Assembly: GCF_004114425.1 (NCBI RefSeq)
Contig: NZ_RDQF01000027.1
Span: 1-64,000 of the forward strand
DNA: 64,000 nucleotides
From: Bradyrhizobium vignae
GTDB lineage: Bacteria; Pseudomonadota; Alphaproteobacteria; Rhizobiales; Xanthobacteraceae
Reading direction: 5' to 3'
Shown here: positions 52,580 through 59,117 of the stretch, in pieces
Layout of the letters: each line of letters opens with the position of its first letter
Numbering within the stretch: the stretch's first letter is position 1
The notes under the pieces: generated by a model
Databases searched by the model: none
What the model saw: the letters and a program-made list of their open reading frames with translations, nothing else
What the model was told of the DNA's origin: nothing
Position numbers and translations under genes: made by a program

Positions 52580-53464
52580 ATGCGTTGTTTGCCTGCGATC
52601 CTCCGCTCTTTCGCGACCACCCTCCTCATCCTTCTTGTCTTCGCATCGTCTGCCCGCACGGAGGTCGAGGTTCGCATTCAGGAGGAGATCTGGGCCCTCC
52701 CGCTGCCGCTGCCCATGTTCGCCTATCTGGTACGCCCGGTCGGCGATGGTCCCTTCCCGCTCGTCATCATGAATCATGGCGTCTCGCTCAAGCCGACCGA
52801 TCGGAGCTTCTTTCCCTTGGTCGAATTCCGCGATGCCGCCAAATGGTTCGCGACACGGGGCTACCTCGTGGTGGCTCCAGTCGGCACCGGCTATGGCGCA
52901 GCCGCAATCGACATTCCCGAGCGCGCACTGTTTGGCCCGTTCTTCTCCAAAGTCGGCAAGTGCACCAATCCGAACTTTCATGATGCGGGCCTTGCGGTCG
53001 CCCAGGTCGATCTTTGGATCATCGACTTTTTGGCCGCCGAAAAGCGGATCATCCCAAAGGACGTAATCGTGGTCGGGCAGTCCGCCGGCGGCTGGGCTTC
53101 CATCGCCTTATCGAGCGTGAACCCGCCGCAGGTGAAGGCGATCATCACGTTTGCTGCCGGCCGCGGCGGCCGTGTCGGAGGCAAGCCGAACAACAATTGC
53201 GCGCCCCACAAGCTGATCGAGGCCACCGCGGATTTCGGCCGCACATCGCGACTGCCGATGCTGTGGATCTACATCGAGAATGACACGTTCTTCGGACCCG
53301 ATCTGTCGAAGCGCATGCATGCCGCCTTCACCGCCGCCGGCGGCCGGGCCGAGTATCATCTGATGCCGCCCTTCGGCAATGAGGGACATTTCTTCATCGG
53401 TTCGCCGGACGCGATTCCGCTCTGGTCACCCCTGGTTACGAAATTCCTCGATGCGCAGAAATGA
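52580..53464 (+). CDS. Secreted alpha/beta hydrolase (dienelactone hydrolase/PAF-acetylhydrolase-like)
   Basis: A 294-residue exported hydrolase. The signal peptide (ILRSFATTLLILLVFASSARTE) is followed by a dienelactone-hydrolase-like core: FPLVIMNHGVSLKPTDRSFFP, YLVVAPVGTGYGA, the nucleophile elbow VIVVGQSAGGWASIALSS (serine in G-Q-S-A-G-G), the acid in LWIYIENDTFFGPDL and the histidine in PFGNEGHFFIGS. The start is the ATG at 52580 with a GAGGGAGG Shine-Dalgarno; an upstream ATG at 52565 is less likely. It is followed by an IalB-type gene after 24 bases. The substrate is unknown. Confidence 0.88.
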   Translation: MRCLPAILRSFATTLLILLVFASSARTEVEVRIQEEIWALPLPLPMFAYLVRPVGDGPFPLVIMNHGVSLKPTDRSFFPLVEFRDAAKWFATRGYLVVAPVGTGYGAAAIDIPERALFGPFFSKVGKCTNPNFHDAGLAVAQVDLWIIDFLAAEKRIIPKDVIVVGQSAGGWASIALSSVNPPQVKAIITFAAGRGGRVGGKPNNNCAPHKLIEATADFGRTSRLPMLWIYIENDTFFGPDLSKRMHAAFTAAGGRAEYHLMPPFGNEGHFFIGSPDAIPLWSPLVTKFLDAQK

Positions 53465-53488
53465 GCTCATATCTCGGAGACCGCGACG

Positions 53489-54070
53489 ATGCCTCGCCCT
53501 CTTGATTGCCTCTCTGGGCTGTTGATGATTGCAGTCGGGACCGCCACAAGCTCAACCCTGGCCGCGCCGGAGGCATCGCGAGCCGACAGGCCTGCCGAGG
53601 TCGCAACGCGCGGCCAGCGCGAAGCAAAGGATATCCGCTATGGCGACTGGCAGAAACTCTGCTTCAAGGCCGGCGGTGCGTCCACCCTGTGCCGAACCTC
53701 GATCACCGGCCAATTCGCAACCGGACAGACGGCCGTGCGCCTCGATCTGATCGAGCGGGAGGACGCTCCCACGGCCCGCCTGCAAATTTTCGTACCTGTG
53801 GGGATGTACTTGCAACAGCCGCCGAAATTGAGCGTCGACCATGGCGACGCCTTCCGCGTGCCCTATACTTGGTGTCTCACCAATCTATGCGTCGCCGCCG
53901 ACGTAGCGGCGCCCCAAGTTATCAAAGAGATGGAAACCGGAAAGGCGCTTGTGCTCGAACTCATCGATTCGAATCTTCTTGCCGTTACGACTTCGATTCC
54001 GTTGGCGCAATTCGGCTCCGTCCACAAAGGTGCACCAACCAGAACGCTCGAGCAGTATATCGACGAATGA
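53489..54070 (+). CDS. Invasion-associated locus B (IalB) family secreted protein
   Basis: A 193-residue periplasmic protein. After a signal peptide ending TSSTLAA, the IalB domain begins YGDWQKLCFKAGGASTLCRTSITG, a standard form with two cysteines, and continues with LDLIEREDAPTARLQIFVPVGMYLQQPPKLSVD and PYTWCLTNLCVAADVA (a second cysteine pair). The four cysteines are typically paired in the mature protein. In Bartonella the family helps erythrocyte entry; in soil alphaproteobacteria the role is unknown. It lies 24 bases behind the secreted hydrolase, so the two are cotranscribed. Confidence 0.9.
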   Translation: MPRPLDCLSGLLMIAVGTATSSTLAAPEASRADRPAEVATRGQREAKDIRYGDWQKLCFKAGGASTLCRTSITGQFATGQTAVRLDLIEREDAPTARLQIFVPVGMYLQQPPKLSVDHGDAFRVPYTWCLTNLCVAADVAAPQVIKEMETGKALVLELIDSNLLAVTTSIPLAQFGSVHKGAPTRTLEQYIDE

Positions 54071-54084
54071 TGACCAGAGTGGAG

Positions 54085-54522
54085 TTACGAAATACGGGCG
54101 CGCTCGACGGATTCGATCAACGACTGCGCCGCAAAGGGTTTGATCAAGTAGGCAATTCAGCCGGACGCAAGCGCAGCGGCACGGTTCGCAACGCAATCAT
54201 TACCGGTTACATAGATTACGGGCGCGATGACGCCTTTCTCAGCCAGTCTTCGCCGCAGCTCGAGGCCGGACTTTGCGCCAAGATTGATGTCGAGAATGAT
54301 GCAAATCGCGGTGTAGAACTTGCCATGTTCGAGCAAGGCACTCGCAGTGTCGAACAGCGTGGTGTCGAAACCGTGTCCTCGCAGAAGTCCGTCCATGCTG
54401 GCGCGCATGGACGCATCGTCGTCGACGACAAAGATGGACTCGCGTAAAGGCAAGGAGATCTGCCTTTCCCTAAGATTCGAAACTATTACGAGGGTGGGAT
54501 ACTGGATACGATTGCTCCGCAT
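54085..54522 (-). pseudogene. Single-domain response regulator interrupted by TGA
   Basis: A receiver domain with the acidic pair in ESIFVVDDDASMRASM, the phospho-acceptor in CIILDINLGAKSGLEL, and the Thr in VIYVTGND. At AALASG the frame meets TGA (54157-54159), and after it the same frame continues IAYLIKPFAAQSLIESVERARIS to a TAA at 54085-54087. The stop replaces the position where related receivers have Cys, Ala or Glu before the conserved IKP lysine, so a TGC to TGA change is likely. Without the last segment the lysine and helix 5 are lost. The start is uncertain (ATG at 54522 gives an odd 27-residue lead). It lies downstream of the FixJ-type gene on the same strand. Confidence 0.75.
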
Positions 54523-54596
54523 TTCCGGGCGGACATGGCCTCAGCATTATCCTTTGGGGCAGTCACAACGGGAACCGCACCGCTGTGACGATGCGG

Positions 54597-55220
54597 CTAC
54601 TGGTCGTTCGGGTCGAGTATTCCGAGTCGCTCTGCAATCGAAACGAGTTCCGCCAGCGAATGAACCTGCATCTTCTCCATCACTTGATGGCGGTGCGCCT
54701 TCACTGTGCGTTCGGTGGTTCCGAGTTCACGTGCAATCTGCTTGTTGATCCGGCCGCGCACGATGAGATCAAACACCTGCCGCTCGCGCTGCGTCAGCGT
54801 GGCGAGATGACCCCGAAACGCATCAAGCCTGCTGCGTTCGGCGCGGGCCATTTTCTGGCGGGCCAACGCGCGCTCGATCGCGTCGAGCAGCTGCTCGGAG
54901 GAAATCGGTTTGGTCAGGAAGTCTTCCGCACCCGCCTTGATCGCGCGGACGGTGGTTGGCGTGTCGGCATGACCCGTCAGGAAGATGATGGGCAGCATCG
55001 AACCGGACGCGATCAAGCGGGCCTGCAGGTCCGGACCGCTCAGCCCCGGGATCCGGACGTCGAGCAGGATACAACCCGCCTGCTCGTCATCCGGCGCCGA
55101 ATCCAGGAGTTCCAGTGCCGAGGCATAGGTCACGACCTCATATCCCGCGAGCTTCAGCCGGCGCTCAATCGCGGTCCGAAAGGACTTGTCGTCGTCAACA
55201 ACGTGAACGAGGCCTGGCAC
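54597..55220 (-). CDS. FixJ/NarL-type response regulator
   Basis: A 207-residue two-domain regulator. The receiver domain has the acidic pocket in VHVVDDDKSF, phospho-acceptor Asp54 in GCILLDVRIPGLSGPDL, Thr in IIFLTGHAD and Lys104 in FLTKPIS. The LuxR-type helix-turn-helix spans about 143-187 (LTQRERQVFDLIVRGRINKQIARELGTTERTVKAHRHQVM). The architecture and sequence are FixJ-like; FixJ activates fixK under low oxygen in rhizobia. No PAS-heme kinase is adjacent, and the sensor kinase at 37839-39719 is a possible partner. It is divergent from the Crp/Fnr-type gene, an arrangement suggestive of a regulatory chain. Confidence 0.92.
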   Translation of the reverse strand: MPGLVHVVDDDKSFRTAIERRLKLAGYEVVTYASALELLDSAPDDEQAGCILLDVRIPGLSGPDLQARLIASGSMLPIIFLTGHADTPTTVRAIKAGAEDFLTKPISSEQLLDAIERALARQKMARAERSRLDAFRGHLATLTQRERQVFDLIVRGRINKQIARELGTTERTVKAHRHQVMEKMQVHSLAELVSIAERLGILDPNDQ

Positions 55221-55526
55221 CTTTTACCTGTTACCGAACTATTGATAGGCAGCGCTCGAACGGCGCTCTCATTCTCAAAATCATTTCACGTTCGAAAATG
55301 GGAAAGTCTGCTTCGCAATATGCCGCACCTTTCATCGCGGCAAGCTTCTCATCCCGCGCAGCAATCGCCAGTGCTGTCCTTTGGTACAATGCACCTTGGG
55401 ACAATGGATTGAACTACCAACTTGATCGAAAATCAACCGTGGCGGGAGTGGGATAGCGCGGCGCATTTCCGGCTGAGATATTTTCATCCGACCGACCAAT
55501 TCGGCGACAAGCTGAGGAGTTGGCCT
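55221..55526. other. Divergent region between the FixJ-type and Crp/Fnr-type genes
   Basis: Both regulator promoters must lie here. The only clear motif is the variant operator at 55422-55436. I see no hairpin or additional gene. Confidence 0.4.
55422..55436. promoter_or_regulatory. Variant FixK/FNR-like site upstream of the Crp/Fnr gene
   Basis: TTGATCGAAAATCAA has perfect TTGAT/ATCAA arms but five instead of four bases between them, so binding may be weaker. Its centre is 98 bases upstream of the ATG at 55527, where it could give autoregulation. Confidence 0.5.
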
Positions 55527-56210
55527 ATGTTTGTTCGCATCACAACGGATTCCGCCCTGCGCCCCAACACCCTCCGCGACCTCGGCATGACCGGCCATTC
55601 AAATGCGCTGGTCAATTTAAGCGAATTCTCCTACCGCAAGGGATCTGAGATTTACGGCGAGAAAGAGCCGGCCGAGTATGTTTACCAGGTCAAGTCCGGC
55701 GCGGTACGAAGTTACAAGCTGCTGTCGGATGGCCGCAGGCAGATCGGGGCATTTCACCTCGTTGGTGACATTTTCGGGCTTGAGAACGGCTGCGAGCACC
55801 GGTTCACGACCGAAGCGATCGTCGACACAACGGTGCGGCTGATCAAGCGACAAAGCCTTGAAACCGTGGCCGAGAGCGATGCCATGGTAGCCAGAAACCT
55901 GCTCAGCATGACCACGAGCAACCTCCAGCATGCGGAAGACCACATGCTGCTCCTCGGCCGCAAGACCTCCCTGGAGCGCGTCGCCGCATTCCTGATCGAA
56001 ATGGACAAGCGCCTGACAGCCGCCGGCGTCATGGCGCTTCCAATGTCGCGGCGCGACATCGCCGATTATCTCGGCCTGACGCTGGAGACCGTCTCGCGCG
56101 CTCTGTCGCGGCTCCATGAACTCGGCGTTCTCGGCTTTGTCGGCAACACCCAACGCCAGATCATGCTGCTCGACCGACACCGGCTCGCCAGCCTCGATCT
56201 GCAGGCGTGA
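55527..56210 (+). CDS. Crp/Fnr-family regulator (FixK-like)
   Basis: A 227-residue regulator with a cyclic-nucleotide-binding-type beta barrel (about 20-140, YVYQVKSGAVRSYKLLSDGRRQIGAFHLVGDIFGLENG) and a C-terminal winged helix (about 160-220). The recognition helix in SRRDIADYLGLTLETVSRALSRL carries E-T-V-S-R, the arrangement in FNR/FixK proteins that read TTGAT half-sites. The cysteine cluster that holds an Fe-S centre in FNR is absent; the only cysteine is in NGCEHRF. It should therefore be a FixK-type factor controlled by its own level. The start is taken at 55527 (MFVRITTDSAL); the open frame reaches 55422. The many matching operators in the window are natural targets. Confidence 0.92.
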   Translation: MFVRITTDSALRPNTLRDLGMTGHSNALVNLSEFSYRKGSEIYGEKEPAEYVYQVKSGAVRSYKLLSDGRRQIGAFHLVGDIFGLENGCEHRFTTEAIVDTTVRLIKRQSLETVAESDAMVARNLLSMTTSNLQHAEDHMLLLGRKTSLERVAAFLIEMDKRLTAAGVMALPMSRRDIADYLGLTLETVSRALSRLHELGVLGFVGNTQRQIMLLDRHRLASLDLQA

Positions 56211-56268
56211 ACCGGCGAAAGGCCGCTTTTCACCATCCACATGGTCGCGCTTGACGGAGGCGACAGCA

Positions 56269-56724
56269 TCAGTTGCGTGGTAGACGCGGGCCAGGTGTTT
56301 CCGCGAGCCCGAGATGTTCGAGCGTCTTGAGCAAGACTTCGAACAGAATGGCGGCGGACCAGCCGAACAGAAGCACACCATTCATGGCGGTCAACGGGCC
56401 GATCAGCCGCCATTCGCGCACCGGCGTGATATCGCCGTAGCCAAGCGTGGTGTAGTTGACGAAAGCAAAGTAGAGCACGTCGCCGTCGGCGGCAGCGACC
56501 CCGACGACGAGATAGGTCGCCGCCCACACCAGAATTTCGAGCATGTGGGCGAACTTCAACACGACGGCAATCGCGATCATGACGCTCATGAGGTGCAGCC
56601 TCGGCCAAATGGTATGGCGCGGGACGGCACTGCGGGCAACGGCCACTGCAACCACTGTCACAAGCGCGTGGATCCCGGTATTGATCAAGCTGACCAACGT
56701 GCCGACAAGGAATTGGAGCATCAT
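56269..56724 (-). CDS. Two-span potassium-channel-like protein
   Basis: A 151-residue membrane protein with the pore-loop selectivity motif of K+ channels: FAFVNYTTLGYGDITPVREWR (T-L-G-Y-G-D). Flanking hydrophobic segments include LVGTLVSLINTGIHALVTVVAVA, MSVMIAIAVVLKFAHMLEILVWAATYLVVG and PLTAMNGVLLFGWSAAILFEVLL, so the total is about four spans. There is no cytosolic gating domain. The second ATG at 56721 is also possible. It lies 107 bases after the AI-2E-type gene on the same strand, with a FixK/FNR-like site between them that overlaps that gene's stop codon. Confidence 0.88.
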   Translation of the reverse strand: MMLQFLVGTLVSLINTGIHALVTVVAVAVARSAVPRHTIWPRLHLMSVMIAIAVVLKFAHMLEILVWAATYLVVGVAAADGDVLYFAFVNYTTLGYGDITPVREWRLIGPLTAMNGVLLFGWSAAILFEVLLKTLEHLGLAETPGPRLPRN

Positions 56725-56826
56725 CGGAGTGAATCAAACCTCATTTCGATGGCCTCAGCCCCTTATGATCGACGACGCGGCACGCATGGACGGCAGTGAT
56801 GTCGCGTCAATCGCCGCAGTTGACGG

Positions 56827-56840
56827 TTGATCTAGGTCAC
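56827..56840. promoter_or_regulatory. FixK/FNR-like operator overlapping the AI-2E gene stop
   Basis: TTGATCTAGGTCAC differs from the TTGA-N6-TCAA form at one base. It includes the stop codon of the permease gene ending at 56832. Its centre is 109.5 bases upstream of the K+ channel ATG at 56724. Confidence 0.6.
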
Positions 56841-57956
56841 CCGTGCCTCGACGCCTTCTTTTGCCACAATCATCGCCTGATCAACCCGCGCTGACGCAGC
56901 GCGGTCAATCCCCATCCATGCCGTGGCAAGTTCCCAAGCCACCGACAGGATAATCGGCCCAATGAACAGGCCGATGATCCCATGCGCGAGCGTGCCACCA
57001 ATGACCCCGATCAGGATCACGAGCGTCGGCGTGGTCAAGCCTCGCCCCATGAGAAGCGGCTTCAGAATGTTGTCGAGAAGACCAACGACGACGAGATAAA
57101 TGGTCAGGAGCAGGGCTACGGTCACGTCCTTGTCCATCCATATCCAGATAATCACGGGAAGAAGAACGATAGCCCCGCCGATCTGAACGATCGATAGCAA
57201 GAGCACGATGATGGCGAGCAGCCCCGCACTTGCGATGCCAGCGAGCTTAAAACCAATGCCCGCCAGCAGGGCCTGCACGATGGCGACACCGATGACGCCC
57301 TGTGAGACCGCGCGTATGGTGGCGCCGGCGAGCTCGAGGAACTGCTCGCTTTGGTCGGGCACGATGCGCAACAGGAAGCCGCGGAGCGCGGCAACAAGCT
57401 GCGCGCCGTGCGGAAGCAGAAAGCCCGCGACGATCACCGAGAGCAGGAATTGCAGCATGCCAATTCCGGTGTTACCGGCAAACGACAACATCATCCCGGC
57501 AAGCGGCTTCAAGTACGGTGCCACCTCGCGCAACGCCGCGCGGATGTTCGTGTAGGCCTCGTTCCAGATCGCGTAGAGCTGAGGACCGATCAACGGCCAA
57601 TTCCTGACCTGCTCCGGCGCCGCCTGAAGTACGAGATCGCCGCTGCCGATCTGGCCCGCAAGGTCGCGAATCCCTTCAACGGCACTCAGGCCCAGCCAGG
57701 CGGCGGGACCGATGACAATGCCCAGCGTGACCAGGGTGAGAACGGCCGAGGCCGTCCGGGGACGGCCGCCGAGGCGTCCGGCGAGCCAGGCGAAGACGGG
57801 ATGAAACGCCACTGCCAGCACTGCGCTCCAGCACAAGATCGGCACGAAGGGGCGGATCACGATGAAGGTCCACAGGATCAGCAGCCCGAGCAGGCCGAGC
57901 CGAATCACAAACTGGACAATGTCCTCTGCGGACAGAAGCTGGCGAAGCGTCTTCAA
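56832..57956 (-). CDS. AI-2E family transporter (TqsA/PerM-like)
   Basis: A 374-residue permease with about eight membrane spans. Landmarks are WSAVLAVAFHPVFAWLAGRLGG and the long conserved middle (IRAVSQGVIGVAIVQALLAGIGFKLAG, IGGAIVLLPVIIWIW, GLLDNILKPLLMGRG, VILIGVIGGTLAHGIIGLFIGPIILSVAWEL). No ATG exists downstream of the operator that is near the family start; a TTG at 57956 with AGAGGG eight bases before gives MKTLRQLLSAEDIVQF. An open frame back to 58100 would translate the operator itself. The family includes quorum-signal exporters and Na+/H+ antiporters, so the substrate is unknown. Confidence 0.87.
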   Translation of the reverse strand: MKTLRQLLSAEDIVQFVIRLGLLGLLILWTFIVIRPFVPILCWSAVLAVAFHPVFAWLAGRLGGRPRTASAVLTLVTLGIVIGPAAWLGLSAVEGIRDLAGQIGSGDLVLQAAPEQVRNWPLIGPQLYAIWNEAYTNIRAALREVAPYLKPLAGMMLSFAGNTGIGMLQFLLSVIVAGFLLPHGAQLVAALRGFLLRIVPDQSEQFLELAGATIRAVSQGVIGVAIVQALLAGIGFKLAGIASAGLLAIIVLLLSIVQIGGAIVLLPVIIWIWMDKDVTVALLLTIYLVVVGLLDNILKPLLMGRGLTTPTLVILIGVIGGTLAHGIIGLFIGPIILSVAWELATAWMGIDRAASARVDQAMIVAKEGVEARVT

Positions 57957-58022
57957 GGCCGTTGCCCTCTGATCGACGGACGTACGCTGCAGAGTAGCTG
58001 GGGGGCCGCTCGCTTCGGAGGC

Positions 58023-58036
58023 TTGATCCAGATCAA
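58023..58036. promoter_or_regulatory. FixK/FNR-like operator, AI-2E permease
   Basis: TTGATCCAGATCAA is an ideal TTGAT-N4-ATCAA palindrome. Its centre is 73.5 bases upstream of the TTG start at 57956. Confidence 0.8.
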
Positions 58037-58374
58037 GCCGGGCGCAGCCGATTGCAGGTCGGCGCAGATCGCACGGCGCACCACCACCGGCGAAGATCAC
58101 TCGGTGCTGGTCTCAAGCACTTTGTGCCTTTCTCGGGAGCGCACCTTCTCGCGCTACGCACTTACGGCGCGATGAACCGTTCCTCCCACTTCAATCAATT
58201 GATGTCGGACGCTACAGATTTATCTCCCGGTATGCACGTCGTTCACACAAGGCCTTCTAACCGATTGAAAGACTTAAAACTCTCGGTCCAATCCATCATC
58301 GGAGCCACAGAAAAAGCCAACGTACGCACTCCAAACTAACCGAAATTGCACACGTTTGTACGAATTCGGCAAAA

Positions 58375-58414
58375 AAATAACCCCAGCAAGTCCTTCGGAC
58401 TGCTGAGGTTATTT
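58375..58414 (-). terminator. Rho-independent terminator
   Basis: On the minus strand AAATAACCTCAGCAGTCC, a CGAA-type tetraloop (UUCG on the other strand) and GGACTTGCTGGGGTTATTT form a long stem with one bulge, followed by a run of seven T. It ends transcription of the small gene at 58501-58731. Confidence 0.85.
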
Positions 58415-58500
58415 GCCAACTTGTTGCGGGCAGGCGCAACCACCGATACCGACATTCGGTCCAAGTTGCGCTCTACTGGACGAACAAACGACCTGCTGGC

Positions 58501-58731
58501 TCAAAGCTGTCCGTTGGACAGGCGCAATTCCTCGATGGCTCGGACGCAGATCTTGACGGGGTCCTTGAGGCCGGTCTGCCCGATCTCAATGATCTTCCTG
58601 GCTATCAATTCGGTGAGGGGATCGTTTCGATCCTGTACGCCAATCGTGCGGAGGGCCTGCTTATAAGCGGTGGAAAGCCGCGTGATCTCTTCGGGTCCGA
58701 GAGGTGAGTTTTGAAGTAACTGCTGGAGCAA
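58501..58731 (-). CDS. Small conserved hypothetical protein
   Basis: A 76-residue helical soluble protein with no recognised domain: SPLGPEEITRLSTAYKQALRTIGV and DPLTELIARKIIEIGQTGLKDP-V-K-I-C-V-R-A-I-E-E-L read as amphipathic helices. It resembles small uncharacterised proteins common in Bradyrhizobium genomes. A good rho-independent terminator follows 86 bases after the stop, supporting it as a real transcription unit. There is nothing to indicate its role. Confidence 0.65.
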   Translation of the reverse strand: MLQQLLQNSPLGPEEITRLSTAYKQALRTIGVQDRNDPLTELIARKIIEIGQTGLKDPVKICVRAIEELRLSNGQL

Positions 58732-58776
58732 CGCATCTCGGCATGACCATTCGTGTCATTCACATGCTTGAAGCCA

Positions 58777-59067
58777 TCAACTTCTGCTGGCTTGCCTGTG
58801 CTTGTGTCGACGGCCGGTGCTTTTCGGAGCGTACGCAAAAGACTCGGTCTCGTAGAATGGATCGCGCGTGCAGCTTCCACCGCGTCCGGAAATCGTAGCA
58901 AGACACTGCTCCATGGTATCGAAGCTGCAGATCCGCGTCGTGATCAACGCGTAGTCCACGCGACAGTACTCATAGTTGTTTGCGATTGCTGGCTCTGCAG
59001 TGCCCCAGAACGTTGCAGCAGCCAGCGCCGCCGCTGCGATGGAACTTGATGCGATAATCTTGGTCAT
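58777..59067 (-). CDS. DUF3551 family small secreted protein
   Basis: A 96-residue exported protein with a signal peptide (IIASSSIAAAALAAATFWGTAEPAIA) and a short cysteine-containing domain: YEYCRVDYALITTRICSFDTMEQCLATISGRGGSC. The W/Y-C to C-x-F to Q-C-x-A-T-x-S-G-x-G-G-x-C pattern is DUF3551, a family expanded in Bradyrhizobium with unknown function; four cysteines may form disulfides. The start is the ATG at 59067. The basic tail KSTGRRHKHRQASRS is unusual. It lies 50 bases downstream of the RND permease stop on the same strand. Confidence 0.85.
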   Translation of the reverse strand: MTKIIASSSIAAAALAAATFWGTAEPAIANNYEYCRVDYALITTRICSFDTMEQCLATISGRGGSCTRDPFYETESFAYAPKSTGRRHKHRQASRS

Positions 59068-59117
59068 GTCTGCCTTCCATAATTTGTGAAACCGACGCAT
59101 AGCTAACCGGAGCGCAG

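Larger units (their letters stand above)
57957..58500. other. Intergenic region with operator and terminator
   Basis: This stretch holds the operator at 58023-58036 and, at its other end, the terminator at 58375-58414. The part from about 58180 to 58380 is strikingly AT-rich for this chromosome and carries no recognisable gene. Confidence 0.5.

Noticed and set aside
54157-54159. In-frame TGA in the receiver gene as a selenocysteine codon
   Set aside because: No SECIS-like hairpin is evident after it, receivers are not selenoproteins, and the aligned position is not catalytic. A nonsense change or sequencing error is simpler.
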